The position numbers and the translations under genes are program-made. Under the pieces are notes generated by a model. The model made no database searches, was not told the origin of the DNA, and was given only the letters and a program-made list of their open reading frames with translations. Source: Bacillus_BA songklensis (GTDB lineage: Bacteria > Bacillota > Bacilli > Bacillales > Bacillaceae_H). Taken from it: a stretch of DNA of 64,000 nt. Shown here in pieces: positions 36,072 to 45,271 of the stretch; within the stretch, counting starts at the first letter, position 1; each line of letters opens with the position of its first letter. The stretch covers positions 124,001-188,000 of the forward strand of contig NZ_JBHRZT010000068.1 in NCBI RefSeq assembly GCF_042649685.1, in the 5' to 3' direction.

Positions 36072-37430
36072 CTATGCAGATACTTCTGATTGCTTCAGTT
36101 TCACTTTTACAACTGATTCATGGCCTTCTACTGTCTCTCTTTTTTTTGTGACCTCAACGTACTGAATATGATGGCCTTCCATTTCTGTTACTTTAAATTG
36201 ATACGAATCGAAGGTAAGTGTTTGGCCTTGCTTAATATCGTAGTTTTCCGTTAAAACCCAGCCGCCGATCGTATCAACGTCCGTATCATCAATTTCCGTG
36301 CCTAATAAATCGTTCACTTCACTGACCAACACTTTTGCATCAATCACATAGTGATCATCTTTGATTTTCTGAACAAGCGGACGTTCATCTGCATCAAATT
36401 CGTCACGTATCTCCCCAACGATTTCTTCCAAAATATCTTCAACGGTCACTAACCCTGCTGTACCGCCATATTCATCGACTAAAATCGCCATATGGATTCG
36501 TTCTTTTTGCATTTTTAACAACAAATCATGGATGGGAATGGATTCAATGACTTGAATAACAGGACGGATGTATGTTTCAAGTCTCAACTCCTCCTGCTGC
36601 CCATCAAATACATAGTCCGTAAATATTTCCTTCATATTGACCATACCAATAATATGGTCTTTGTCACCATCTACAATCGGGTAACGTGTATATTTTTCCT
36701 CTCTCACAATGTCCAACACCTCTTGAAGCGTATCTTCCCTGGAGAAAGTGACCACTTCCGTACGCGGAACCATGATTTCTTTTGCAAGGCGATCGTCAAA
36801 TTCAAAGATCTTGTTTACATATTTAAACTCGGACTGATTGATTTCCCCGCTTTTATAGCTTTCTGATAAAATGATACGCAATTCTTCTTCCGAATGGGCC
36901 AAATCATGCTCTGAAGCCGGCTTAAGCCCAAACATTCCCGTCACCAATCGAGCGGATCCGTTAAGCGCCCAAATGAATGGATACATGATTTTATAAAAGA
37001 TAATGAGCGGCGGCGCAAACAACAAGCTCACTCGCTCCGCTTTTTGAATCGCCAATGTTTTCGGTGCCAATTCCCCGATAACTACATGGACGAACGTGAT
37101 GGAGGCAAAAGCGATCCCAAATGAAAGAAGAGATGCGACCGAGTCAGAAAGGGAGAGTTTCTCGAAAAGCGGATGAAGCAATCGTTCCACTGTCGGCTCC
37201 CCTAACCAACCTAATCCTAATGCAGTGATTGTAATTCCAAGCTGACATGCTGATAAATACTCATCCAAGTTGGTGATGACCATTCTAGCAGCACGTGCAT
37301 TTTTGCTTCCTTCTGCAATCAACTGATCAATGCGTGAACTGCGAACCCTTATAATCGCAAATTCTGACGCCACGAAAAAGGCGGTTAAGGCGATTAAAAT
37401 CGCCACTAAAACCAAGTTAAATATGTCCAA
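36072..37430 (-). CDS. CNNM/CorC-type (UPF0053, hemolysin C-like) membrane protein with CBS pair
   Basis: A 452-residue protein: N-terminal DUF21 membrane domain (VLVAILIALTAFFVASEFAI, then 'QLGITITALGLGWLGEP'), two CBS motifs (VPRTEVVTFSREDTLQEVLD; MAILVDEYGGTAGLVTVEDI) and a C-terminal CorC_HlyC domain. Relatives in bacilli (YhdP, YugS and others) are linked to Mg2+ homeostasis. It starts with TTG 6 nt after TAAGGA, and that site lies in a hairpin (see 37437-37464). The end of another such protein is at 63907-64000. Confidence 0.9.
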   Translation of the reverse strand: MDIFNLVLVAILIALTAFFVASEFAIIRVRSSRIDQLIAEGSKNARAARMVITNLDEYLSACQLGITITALGLGWLGEPTVERLLHPLFEKLSLSDSVASLLSFGIAFASITFVHVVIGELAPKTLAIQKAERVSLLFAPPLIIFYKIMYPFIWALNGSARLVTGMFGLKPASEHDLAHSEEELRIILSESYKSGEINQSEFKYVNKIFEFDDRLAKEIMVPRTEVVTFSREDTLQEVLDIVREEKYTRYPIVDGDKDHIIGMVNMKEIFTDYVFDGQQEELRLETYIRPVIQVIESIPIHDLLLKMQKERIHMAILVDEYGGTAGLVTVEDILEEIVGEIRDEFDADERPLVQKIKDDHYVIDAKVLVSEVNDLLGTEIDDTDVDTIGGWVLTENYDIKQGQTLTFDSYQFKVTEMEGHHIQYVEVTKKRETVEGHESVVKVKLKQSEVSA

Positions 37431-37436
37431 AAAAGT

Positions 37437-37464
37437 TCCTTAGCTCGCACAAAACGAGTAAGGA
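37437..37464 (-). promoter_or_regulatory. Hairpin that masks the RBS of the CNNM gene
   Basis: In the mRNA, TCCTTA-CTCG (37464-37455) pairs with CGAG-C-TAAGGA (37447-37437), leaving one bulged base. TAAGGA is the only plausible Shine-Dalgarno before the TTG start. Directly upstream, GGAG-GTGA-CTCC can form a competing hairpin that uses the same CTCC. Confidence 0.5.
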
Positions 37465-37564
37465 GTCACCTCCTAAAAAATTAGTTAATAGTTTTAATGT
37501 ATGATTAACAGCTTCATTTTTCCACGGCCATGTGACAAAGGCTTACCCATTATTTTTCATTTTG

Positions 37565-37983
37565 TCAAATTAAGAGTACAAGCAATGATTGAATGAGCGA
37601 CATGCTTTGATTCGATAACTGTGTAGACAACAAGCGCTTTTGGTCATCATCAAGCTTTTCAACAATCGGCATGAATCCGGAAAGTTCTTGATTCAAATGC
37701 TCTAAATGCTTAGCAATGACTTTGGCTTGGTCCAACACTTCTTCTTCCTCAATATGCTGACTCTTCATCAATTCCAGCTTTTTTCGAATCTCATCTAACG
37801 GCATGTGCAGTTTCTTGCAAGTTTCAATGAATTTTAAGTCCTCCAGTGCCTCTTCGGAGTAATACCGATAATTGGACGGGGAACGTTTTGCTTGCAGCAA
37901 GCCTAACTGTGTATAGTAATCGATGGTGCGCTTTGAAACATTGGCCAATGAAGCTAATTCACCAATTTTGTACTCTGCCCCAT
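37565..37983 (-). pseudogene. MerR-family regulator with an apparent frameshift just after the start
   Basis: The protein has a MerR helix-turn-helix (YKIGELASLANVSKRTIDYY) followed by 'QLGLLQAKRSPSNYRYYSEE' and a coiled C-terminus (EEEEVLDQAKVIAKHLEHLN). GAGGTG lies 5 nt before ATG at 37983, but ATGGGGCAG reads into an early stop. One extra G in the four-G tract (37978-37981) would give MGAEYKIGELASL, a normal MerR start. As written, only the internal TTG at 37948 is in frame, and that would remove half of the DNA-binding helix region. Either a sequencing error, a real frameshift or a switchable tract. Confidence 0.7.
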
Positions 37984-38058
37984 TGTATCACCTCATGTTC
38001 AGTTCTTATCTCTATTTTAAAATGGTTCAAAGCATACAGTCAATCGTTTTGGTTGTAC

Positions 38059-38301
38059 CTATTTTAAAAAACGATCTCTCCGTCTTGAAAACACCGGAAA
38101 ATAAAAACTCAAGATAATAAAGGCAAATCCAATCGCAAATAAAATAAACGGCATTCTAACGGTAAATACTTCTGCATAATGCTCCATCTTTCTCGTTTGG
38201 ATAGGCAATAAGTTCAATTCAAACATGAAATCCAATGCTGCCACAGACTGGAATAATATCCCAACGACAAACAAACTGAGACGAATCATAAAAGACCGCA
38301 T
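38059..38301 (-). CDS. Small membrane protein (80 aa)
   Basis: Two hydrophobic segments (LSLFVVGILFQSVAALDFMF near the N-terminus and 'MPFILFAIGFAFIILSFYF' near residue 50) and a basic C-terminus (SRRRDRFLK). AAAGGAA lies 8 nt before the ATG. It is upstream of the MerR gene in the same direction and may be co-transcribed. Family not recognised. Confidence 0.6.
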   Translation of the reverse strand: MRSFMIRLSLFVVGILFQSVAALDFMFELNLLPIQTRKMEHYAEVFTVRMPFILFAIGFAFIILSFYFPVFSRRRDRFLK

Positions 38302-38483
38302 CGAGGCATTCCTTTCTTACATCATAATTGTCCTTTCTTTTCATGTTTTTAAGGGGTCCCATTTCATTTAGCCAATTCATTAAAAGGAAAATGCTATTCC
38401 TGTTGATAAAAAATATGCACAGAACTGTGACGTTATACGTTTAGCTTTGTAAGCTGTTCATTACTGCCCAATAATCGAAAAGA

Positions 38484-38528
38484 AAAAACCCGCTTTCTCT
38501 CCTCATTGAGAAAAAAAGCAGGTTTTCG
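38484..38528 (-). terminator. Terminator of the AI-2E family gene
   Basis: AAAACCCGCTTTCTC pairs with GAGAAAAAAAGCAGGTTTT, with two small mismatches, just after the stop codon. Confidence 0.7.
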
Positions 38529-38537
38529 AATGATCGT

Positions 38538-39581
38538 TTATATTTTAAAGTTAAGCTTCAAAATGTTCGCACGAATAATTGTCTCGATCACAATAACAAG
38601 CGCCGGTCCAACAAGCAAGCCGATGAATCCCAGCATTTTAAAGCCTAAATAAATACTGATGAGGGAAGCAAGCGGTGAAATGCCAAGACTTTGGGAAAAC
38701 ACTTTTGGCTCAATCACCCGTCTGACAACAGTAATAACCACAAACAAAATAATGAGACCGATTCCTGTTTTGCTGTCTCCGCTCATAATCAGGAAAATTG
38801 CCCACGGCACCAAAGCTGAGCCTGTCCCCAAGATTGGAAGCAAATCAACCAGGACGATAATGAGTGAAATAATGGCAACGTACTTCACACCCAGGATCGA
38901 TAAGCCGACAAATGAAATGATGAATGTGATAAAGCTCAATAAAAACTGAGCCTTTAGAAAACCGACGCCGGCACGGCTTAGCTGGCGCATGATCAATTCT
39001 ACTTTTGACTTTGTTTTATCGGTAAGAAAACTTGTCACCTTGCGTTTTAATGACGGGAGTTCAAGACTGAATAAAAACAAAGCAATAAAGTAAATAATTA
39101 ACTCAATCATGAAGGTAGGAACCGTCGCCAACAAGTTTATCGTTGATTCTGCAACATTTGACGCAAATTGAATGAGTGCTTGTTTGGATGAATCGATGGA
39201 TGATTCAATCGATGTCACAATCTCCGGCGGCAAATTATCTGATACTTTTTGCCATTGGAAAATATACTCTTTGATCGGTTCGACATTGAAGTTTCTCACC
39301 CATTCTGGAACACGCTTTGAGAAAATAACGATTTGATCAATCAGCATGACAATGACAAAATAGAAAAGCAACCCAATCCCAGCCAGGAACAAGCAAAACG
39401 TAATGGTGACCGCATATATCCTTTTCAAGCTAAAGCGGCCTTCGAAAAACCTTACTGCCCCATCCAGCAGCAGTGCCGTAAACAATCCTAATACCAACGG
39501 CATGCTGTACGGTAAAAACCAGGCAAGCAATGCTAAAACTACAACAAGAAAAATCCACTTTTTATATTTTTGAAACCACAC
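38538..39581 (-). CDS. AI-2E family permease, YtvI-like
   Basis: A 347-residue protein with about seven to eight membrane segments and the signature C-terminal region of the AI-2 exporter superfamily ('LVDLLPILGTGSALVPWAIF', 'RRVIEPKVFSQSLGISPLAS', 'GFIGLLVGPALVIV'). In length and sequence style it resembles the sporulation-associated YtvI subgroup. True substrates are unknown. A GTG start at 39581 lies 9 nt after AAGGGGAA; a GTG two codons upstream is the alternative. Confidence 0.85.
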   Translation of the reverse strand: MWFQKYKKWIFLVVVLALLAWFLPYSMPLVLGLFTALLLDGAVRFFEGRFSLKRIYAVTITFCLFLAGIGLLFYFVIVMLIDQIVIFSKRVPEWVRNFNVEPIKEYIFQWQKVSDNLPPEIVTSIESSIDSSKQALIQFASNVAESTINLLATVPTFMIELIIYFIALFLFSLELPSLKRKVTSFLTDKTKSKVELIMRQLSRAGVGFLKAQFLLSFITFIISFVGLSILGVKYVAIISLIIVLVDLLPILGTGSALVPWAIFLIMSGDSKTGIGLIILFVVITVVRRVIEPKVFSQSLGISPLASLISIYLGFKMLGFIGLLVGPALVIVIETIIRANILKLNFKI

Positions 39582-39760
39582 AAGCACTTCCCCTTCTTAC
39601 CGAAAAATTCAAAGATGTTTGATCCCGCTCTAACGGGCATTTAGTTCAACTAATCATCATATGGAGAAAAACGCATGATCCTATACGTCGAAAAACCACT
39701 GATGGAAGTATTACTTTATAAGAATCTATTATATCTTATTTTCTAAGAAATTACTTGAAA

Positions 39761-39795
39761 AATAAAGCTTTTTCAGACATAAGAAAAGCTTTATT
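39761..39795 (-). terminator. Terminator of the sirtuin gene
   Basis: AATAAAGCTTTT and AAAAGCTTTATT form a 12-bp stem downstream of the stop codon at 39809. Confidence 0.75.
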
Positions 39796-39808
39796 CCCAG
39801 AAGACTTC

Positions 39809-40570
39809 TCATGAAATTTTCAACTGTGAAACAACGCTTCCAATCGAGTCATGAATGACTAAATCGAAAAGATGGTCAAACCTTGTGGCATCACGATTGA
39901 TGATTACCGTCCGAATGTTTCCCTTATCATTTACATACAGCGGAATTTGATTAATCGGTGTAACGTCAAGGGAGGAACCCATAACAATAAATAAATCACT
40001 CATCAAAGCAGCAGCGATCGCCTCTTCAAAATGGTGAATGCTGTCACCGAACAGCACCACATCCGGTTTTAAGATCATATTACAATCCTTCCCGCTTCTG
40101 GTAATACCTTGACAGCGCGGCAAATCATGTTCATTTAAATAAAAAAGGTCGTATGCAGCATAACATTTCGGACAATGAGCGGATTTGATGGTTCCATGAA
40201 TTTCATATACATTTGAACTTCCCGCATCTTGGTGGAGTCCATCGATGTTTTGTGTGATCACATTTATTTGTTTTCCTGTCTCTTCTAAACGTGCAATAAA
40301 CTCATGTCCGCGATTCGGTTTGTATTCATGCAGCATTTTGATGCGAAAAATGTCTTTAAACAACGGCCAAAATTCTTTGGGACGCCGTTCAAAGAAAGGA
40401 CGGGATACGACGTCAGCAAAATTCATGTTTTGTTTATATAAACCATTTTGCGAACGAAAATCCGGAATTCCCGACTCAGTGCTAATACCAGCTCCCGTAA
40501 AAAACGTGATGCGGTTTGATTGATCGATTAATTGTTGAAGTTGAGCAACAGCTGGCTCCACGACTTTCAC
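39809..40570 (-). CDS. NAD-dependent protein deacylase (Sir2/CobB family)
   Basis: A 253-residue sirtuin. It has the NAD-binding GAGISTESGIPDFRS, the catalytic 'TQNIDGLHQDAG' with EIHG, and a four-Cys zinc module (CPKC then C ... C in ARCQG/KDCNM-like positions). 'MGSSLDVTPINQIP' completes the Rossmann fold. It removes acetyl or longer acyl groups from lysines. It stands alone, with its own terminator. Confidence 0.93.
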   Translation of the reverse strand: MKVVEPAVAQLQQLIDQSNRITFFTGAGISTESGIPDFRSQNGLYKQNMNFADVVSRPFFERRPKEFWPLFKDIFRIKMLHEYKPNRGHEFIARLEETGKQINVITQNIDGLHQDAGSSNVYEIHGTIKSAHCPKCYAAYDLFYLNEHDLPRCQGITRSGKDCNMILKPDVVLFGDSIHHFEEAIAAALMSDLFIVMGSSLDVTPINQIPLYVNDKGNIRTVIINRDATRFDHLFDLVIHDSIGSVVSQLKIS

Positions 40571-40783
40571 ATCCTTCCATTTCTGCCTTTTATTTTACCA
40601 TATGTACCCGTTAATAAAGATGAGAAGAAATTGAAAATAAAAAGTTTCTGCTCTTTTTTTCAAAATAAAAAACAACTCCCAAAAAGCGGAAGTTGTTTAT
40701 TTATAGTAACGGATTATTTTATTGATATATACCCATTTGTTCATTTCTTAAACATCACGACGGAAAAGAGGCAATATGTTAAA

Positions 40784-40824
40784 AGGCTGATTCGAGAGCA
40801 TAAATAACACGCTCTCGAATCAGC
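40784..40824 (-). terminator. Terminator of the KQEQ small gene
   Basis: GGCTGATTCGAGAGC and GCTCTCGAATCAGCC form a perfect 15-bp stem; on the minus strand it is followed by TTTTAAC. A second hairpin (AAACAACT/AGTTGTTT, about 40670-40698) lies beyond. Confidence 0.85.
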
Positions 40825-40834
40825 CTTCTTCTCA

Positions 40835-40969
40835 TTATTTACATGTACCGTAATACTCATTGATCATGTCTAAAATACTTGGATATTCGTCCAGCCATTC
40901 AAACTGTTGCTGTACCTGTTCTTGTTTCTGTTCTTGTTTCTGTTCTTGTTTCTCTTCCTGCTGCTGCAT
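40835..40969 (-). CDS. Small Gln/Glu/Lys-repeat protein (44 aa)
   Basis: The sequence begins MQQQEEKQEQKQEQKQEQ, three tandem KQEQ units encoded by a 12-bp repeat, followed by a mixed tail 'FEWLDEYPSILDMINEYY' and a C-terminal GTCK. AAAAGGAGAGG lies upstream of the ATG and a strong terminator follows. The ordered tail suggests a real protein with a repeat-expanded N-terminus. I do not recognise the family. Confidence 0.6.
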   Translation of the reverse strand: MQQQEEKQEQKQEQKQEQVQQQFEWLDEYPSILDMINEYYGTCK

Positions 40970-41070
40970 CACATATCCTCTCCTTTTCGTTAACCATTGT
41001 CTGTTATATAACATATGATGGATAATTCATTTTGTTTCATAACAATTTTGAATTTTACAAAAATAAAAAA

Positions 41071-41176
41071 GGGTGAATAAAAAGCATTAAAAAAATGCTT
41101 TTTATTCACCCGCCCGGAAATGAACCATCATGGAAAACGCAATAAAATGAAAAGTTTCCTGAACGGTTCATTTCGG
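41071..41176. terminator. Two consecutive hairpins after cadA
   Basis: GGGTGAATAAAAAGCATT (41071-41088) pairs perfectly with 41094-41111. CCGGAAATGAACC/GGTTCATTTCGG spans about 41115-41176, with inner GGAAA/TTTCC. They follow the cadA stop codon. Confidence 0.75.
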
Positions 41177-41206
41177 TTTAAAAACATGATTTTTAGGGTT
41201 TATTGA

Positions 41207-43321
41207 TCAGCCTTTAACTTTCAGTAAACGCAAGCCATTTAACGTGACAATGAGAGTGGCTCCCATATCCGCAAAAATGGCTATCCATAATGTCAGCCAT
41301 CCCGGAATGACGAGCAATAGCGCAATTAGTTTAATCATCAAGGAAAATGATATATTTTGCTTGATGATGGCCAATGCTTTCCTGCTTAATGAAATGGTGA
41401 ATGGAAGCTTGCGCAAATCATCTCCCATCAATACAACATCCGCCGTTTCCAGTGCTGTATCCGTTCCGGCACCACCCATCGCGACCCCAACCGTGGCAGC
41501 TGCCAATGCGGGAGCATCATTCACCCCGTCACCAACCATGGCAACATGCTTGTGTTGCCTTCGGAGCTGTTTAATATAACGAAGTTTATCTCCAGGTAAA
41601 AGCTCGGCCTTCACTTCCTGAACTCCTATTTGTTTACCGATTCCCCGGGCAGTTTGCTCATTATCACCCGTCAACATAATAATGCGGCGAATATTTAATT
41701 TACGTAATTTCTCTAGTACAGATGGACTGTTTTCTCTTATTGTATCTGCCACGGCAATGAGTGACTCAATTCTTTCTTCTGTCCCTACAACCATGACCGT
41801 TTTTCCTTCATGTTGCAGCCTTTCAATCGTTTGATTGATTTCTCCAGTCATCAAGTTTTCATTCCATTGCCTGAACATACCCGGACTCCCCACCGCATAC
41901 TCTTTTCCATCAATCTGTCCTTTAATTCCTTTTCCTGTTACAGAGTGGAACTCCTTCACTGTAACGTTCCCAATGAAAACGTTACTTTCTTCCGCTTTTT
42001 TCATGATGGCAGATGCAAGCGGGTGCTGCGAATTATTCTCTAAAACTGCGGCAATACGCAGTGCCTGTTCTTCATTTGTGTAAACAATTAAATCTGTCAC
42101 TTCTGGTGTTCCTTTTGTCAGCGTGCCTGTTTTGTCAAAAGCAATCGCCTCAATCGCACCGGTTTCTTCCAGATGGATGCCGCCTTTAATGAGGACACCG
42201 TGACGCGCGGCATTCCCGATAGCCGTGACGATTGCTACAGGTGTTGAAATAACAAGGGCACATGGACAACCGACAACTAAAATAGCCAACCCTTGATAGA
42301 TCCATTTTCCCCAATCCGCTCCAAACAGCAAGGGTGGAACAATAGCAACAACCAGAGCGATGAAAATGATCACCGGTGTATAGTATTTAGCAAAACGATC
42401 CACAAACGCTTGAGACGGGGCACGCTCGCCCTGGGCTTCTTCTACAAGATGAATAATTTTCGAAATGGTTGTATCTTCTACTCGTTTTGTAACGCGTACT
42501 TCCAACAATCCTTCTTCATTTAGCGTTCCTGCAAACACTTCGTCATCTGATGCTTTCTCTACAGGTACAGACTCACCTGTAATGGCTGCCTGGTTGACCG
42601 TAGAAATTCCTTTTATGACAACACCATCCATCGCAATTTTTTGCCCCGGTTTAACAATCATCACATCATCGATGGCAATGTCTTCTACCGGAATGGAAAA
42701 CTCTTCTCCGTTTCTGCGTATGAGAGCTTGTTTTGGAGCAATTTCCATTAGTGATCGTATTGACTGGCGCGCTTTATCCATTGAATACGACTCCAATACT
42801 TCACTAATCGCAAACAAAATGACAACCGTTGCCCCTTCGCTCCACTCTCCGATGGCAGCAGCGCCAATAATGGCAACCGTCATAAGCGTTCGCATATCAA
42901 ATTGAAAACGAACCAAATTCTTTAATCCTGCCGTGAAGACACGGTATCCTCCGATGATAATGGCCAATGCAAAAGCTCCAACCGTAAAAAAATGTTCTTC
43001 CCCAAACACGGATAGGAACGCCCATCCTAATGCAACAAACAAAGCAGATATGATAACATTTCCGTGTTTTTTCCAAGAAGGTATTTTGACTTCTTCTGCT
43101 TTTTGCCCGTCTGGAACTAATTTTAATTGTTCAAATGCTCCCGCTTTTTCCAACTCTTCAATGGTTGTATGACCATAAACAGTGAGTTTAGAGGCGCCAA
43201 AGTTAACGGCCGCATCCCTTACGCCATCGAGCTCCCTCACATTCGTTTCAAACTTTTTGGCACAATTGGCACATGTAAATCCTTGTATCCGATACACATG
43301 TTTTTCTAATTCTTGTTCCAT
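41207..43321 (-). CDS. cadA: Cd2+/Zn2+/Pb2+-exporting P-type ATPase
   Basis: A 704-residue P1B-type ATPase. Domains: N-terminal HMA domain with GFTCANC (about residues 14-20), eight membrane segments with the CPC ion site (GCPCALVIS, near 353), phosphorylation motif DKTGTLTKG (near 397) and the hinge VGDGVNDAPAL. A conserved Asp near the end (IFADMGAT) also fits the Zn/Cd/Pb branch. It exports divalent soft metals. Its ATG overlaps the cadC stop codon (TAATG), so the two are translationally coupled. Confidence 0.95.
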   Translation of the reverse strand: MEQELEKHVYRIQGFTCANCAKKFETNVRELDGVRDAAVNFGASKLTVYGHTTIEELEKAGAFEQLKLVPDGQKAEEVKIPSWKKHGNVIISALFVALGWAFLSVFGEEHFFTVGAFALAIIIGGYRVFTAGLKNLVRFQFDMRTLMTVAIIGAAAIGEWSEGATVVILFAISEVLESYSMDKARQSIRSLMEIAPKQALIRRNGEEFSIPVEDIAIDDVMIVKPGQKIAMDGVVIKGISTVNQAAITGESVPVEKASDDEVFAGTLNEEGLLEVRVTKRVEDTTISKIIHLVEEAQGERAPSQAFVDRFAKYYTPVIIFIALVVAIVPPLLFGADWGKWIYQGLAILVVGCPCALVISTPVAIVTAIGNAARHGVLIKGGIHLEETGAIEAIAFDKTGTLTKGTPEVTDLIVYTNEEQALRIAAVLENNSQHPLASAIMKKAEESNVFIGNVTVKEFHSVTGKGIKGQIDGKEYAVGSPGMFRQWNENLMTGEINQTIERLQHEGKTVMVVGTEERIESLIAVADTIRENSPSVLEKLRKLNIRRIIMLTGDNEQTARGIGKQIGVQEVKAELLPGDKLRYIKQLRRQHKHVAMVGDGVNDAPALAAATVGVAMGGAGTDTALETADVVLMGDDLRKLPFTISLSRKALAIIKQNISFSLMIKLIALLLVIPGWLTLWIAIFADMGATLIVTLNGLRLLKVKG

Positions 43322-43686
43322 TATCCGCTCACCTCGCTTTGATATTCAAATGCCAATTGAATAAGTTGTTTTACATGATGATCATCCAACGAATAGTACA
43401 CAAACTTTCCTTCTTTTCGATATTTCACCAACCCTAGATTGCGCAACAATCTTAAGTGATGGGATGCCGTGGCTGTTGTGCACTCCACAATATTGGCTAC
43501 ATCACAAACGCATAGTTCGTCTTGGACCGTCAGAGAATAAGCGATTTTAATTCTTGTATCGTCTGCCAGCGCCTTAAAGATTTTCGCCACTTCCATTGTA
43601 TTGTGCGCATTCATGCCTTGCTTCACACGCGCTACCTTTTCTTCATCCGTACAGGCAATTTCACATACATCCTCTTGCCGATCCAT
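43321..43686 (-). CDS. cadC: ArsR/SmtB-family metal-responsive repressor
   Basis: A 121-residue winged-helix repressor with the CadC metal site: N-terminal Cys residues (DVCEIAC) and ELCVCDVA in the alpha-3 region, with 'ATASHHLRLLRNLGLVKYRK' as the recognition helix and 'YYSLDDHHVKQLI' as the C-terminal metal site. It releases DNA when Cd2+, Pb2+ or Zn2+ binds. Its presumed operator lies 15 bp upstream of its start codon. Confidence 0.95.
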   Translation of the reverse strand: MDRQEDVCEIACTDEEKVARVKQGMNAHNTMEVAKIFKALADDTRIKIAYSLTVQDELCVCDVANIVECTTATASHHLRLLRNLGLVKYRKEGKFVYYSLDDHHVKQLIQLAFEYQSEVSG

Positions 43687-43701
43687 TTTCTTTCACCTTC
43701 T

Positions 43702-43723
43702 TATTCAAATATTCATTTGAATA
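43702..43723. promoter_or_regulatory. CadC/SmtB-type operator
   Basis: TATTCAAAT-ATTC-ATTTGAATA is a perfect 9-bp inverted repeat with a 4-bp spacer, close to the known staphylococcal cadO and SmtB boxes. It lies just upstream of cadC. Confidence 0.85.
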
Positions 43724-43757
43724 TAGTATATGAAATTTCAGAAAAAAGGTAAAAAAA

Positions 43758-43794
43758 AAAGACGGCTGCAAACGAATTTTTTGCTGCCGTCTTT
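43758..43794 (-). terminator. Rho-independent terminator
   Basis: AAAGACGGC and GCCGTCTTT form the stem, with TGCAAA/TTTTGC inside. It ends the PCYCGC-gene transcript before cadC. Confidence 0.75.
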
Positions 43795-43800
43795 CTTTAT

Positions 43801-43956
43801 AGTCCTTATATAACCCCACTTAAGTTTTTAACCTCTGTCATCGAGCCTTCTTCTATTTGCGCTTTTCGGTTCTCGCACCTTGAGCAGGCTTACAAAGGTT
43901 CATCATGTGACATGGGCGGTTTTTGCTGATGTCACATGATTTATGTGGATTTTTAT
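43801..43956 (-). repeat. Repeat family A, copy A3 with a 12-bp hairpin
   Basis: On the minus strand it runs from TATAAAAATCCACATAAATC to GGTTAAAAACTTAAGTGG. The inserted module is ATCATGTGACAT (43902-43913) and its complement (43929-43940). The TAA stop of the PCYCGC gene lies in the left edge of this copy. Confidence 0.85.
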
Positions 43957-44444
43957 ACCCCTGGAGTGAGAGTAGGTTTTGCATAACCTTCTTTATATTT
44001 CTCATCAATGTTTTGACGGATTTCCTTGATTGATTTCCCCTTACTATAATCCGTAATGGACTCAGCGGCAATTTCTAAACAAACACCGCACCGTGTACCA
44101 TGGTCATCCCATACAACAGCGCCGTTCTCTTTGTTATCATGAACGAAACAATCGTAATTGCTTGTATGACCGGCGGATTCGCCACAGCCACAGTAGCATG
44201 GAATGTTCTCCAGCAGTTCTTGATGCTGTGCTGCTGCTTGATATAGTATTTTCATATCATCCGGCTTGTCTGCCAAAAATTTCGGCAAGCTGTCTGCACT
44301 TGCTGTTTCTTCCCGTAAATCTCCTGATACATGTTCTTCATGGGTACTTTCAGCCTCTTCACTTGTTTCTTGCGTATTGCCGCACGCTCCTAGTATAACG
44401 GCCGAAAATACAAACATCGATGTAAATGCTGGTTTTAGTTTCAT
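43953..44444 (-). CDS. PCYCGC-motif lipoprotein
   Basis: A 163-residue exported protein with a signal peptide and lipobox LGAC (Cys21), a Glu-rich linker (TSEEAESTHEEHVSGD) and the family signature NIPCYCGCGE, followed by 'NYDCFVHDN' and 'TRCGVCLEIAAE'. The several Cys residues suggest metal or redox chemistry on the cell surface; function is not established. It follows the VC0807-family gene in the same direction. Its stop codon is supplied by repeat A3, so the element may have set the present C-terminus. Confidence 0.88.
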   Translation of the reverse strand: MKLKPAFTSMFVFSAVILGACGNTQETSEEAESTHEEHVSGDLREETASADSLPKFLADKPDDMKILYQAAAQHQELLENIPCYCGCGESAGHTSNYDCFVHDNKENGAVVWDDHGTRCGVCLEIAAESITDYSKGKSIKEIRQNIDEKYKEGYAKPTLTPGV

Positions 44445-44538
44445 GATTCGATCCTTCCCTCTTTTTCGTCTAAGTGAATTGTAAACCGAACCCGTCTATC
44501 CATCAACCATCTTGACAGAATTGTCACTTGCACTTTCT

Positions 44539-45198
44539 TTATGCATGAATATTTGGATTTTCGGCATCGCCTGTTTTGCCTTGAAGTTTGCGAATGATCA
44601 TGTATGAGTAAATACCAAGCAAGATGGTAAAAATCCAGTTGATTACTTGCATGATAACAATCATCTTGCCGTAACCGTCCACTCCATACTGATTAATTAG
44701 CCAAAGCTTTACAACAGCTACTGCCGCATAACGAATACTGAATAGTATCGTCAAAATGCGAAGCATTTTAAACATATCCTTTTCTTTCAAATACCTCATG
44801 ATGTCTTTTCGTTCATACCCCATCAACTGCGCTGTATCTCCAAAAAAATACATGCCCATCGGACGGTTGACTATGACGGTCACGAAAAAGAATAAGGCCA
44901 GCCCAAACATGAAATAAACTTGATTATACAACATCGTTTGGGCTTTTCCCGACACTAAATCAATAATCGTACGAGCGAGCAGCGAAACGACGATAAAGAT
45001 TCCCGTTATGTTAAATTGTCTCTCTTTTATAAACTTATAAATCGTATAAAAGAAGGCCGGAGCTGTCGATAGCAAAATTGCATAATAATCCCCGATGAGA
45101 TGTCTTCCCTGGTTCCAGATCAAATATGGCAATGCAATGTAAAAAATTAAATCGAATAATACATTCGGCTGCTGTTTCGGCTTTTTTTGTTCTTCCAT
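44539..45198 (-). CDS. VC0807-family membrane protein
   Basis: A 219-residue protein with about five to six membrane segments. 'FYIALPYLIWNQGRHLIGDY' at the start and 'SLLARTIIDLVSGKAQTML' recall the VC0807 family found beside transporters. The ATG at 45198 has AAAGGAA 7 nt upstream; the longer frame from 45225 lacks one. It lies between the MFS gene and the PCYCGC lipoprotein on one strand. No known function. Confidence 0.65.
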   Translation of the reverse strand: MEEQKKPKQQPNVLFDLIFYIALPYLIWNQGRHLIGDYYAILLSTAPAFFYTIYKFIKERQFNITGIFIVVSLLARTIIDLVSGKAQTMLYNQVYFMFGLALFFFVTVIVNRPMGMYFFGDTAQLMGYERKDIMRYLKEKDMFKMLRILTILFSIRYAAVAVVKLWLINQYGVDGYGKMIVIMQVINWIFTILLGIYSYMIIRKLQGKTGDAENPNIHA

Positions 45199-45271
45199 AA
45201 CAATTCCTTTCTTGAAACCAATCATTATCTCTATTTAATCGCGATTTGAACAAGAAAGTCAACTCATTTCA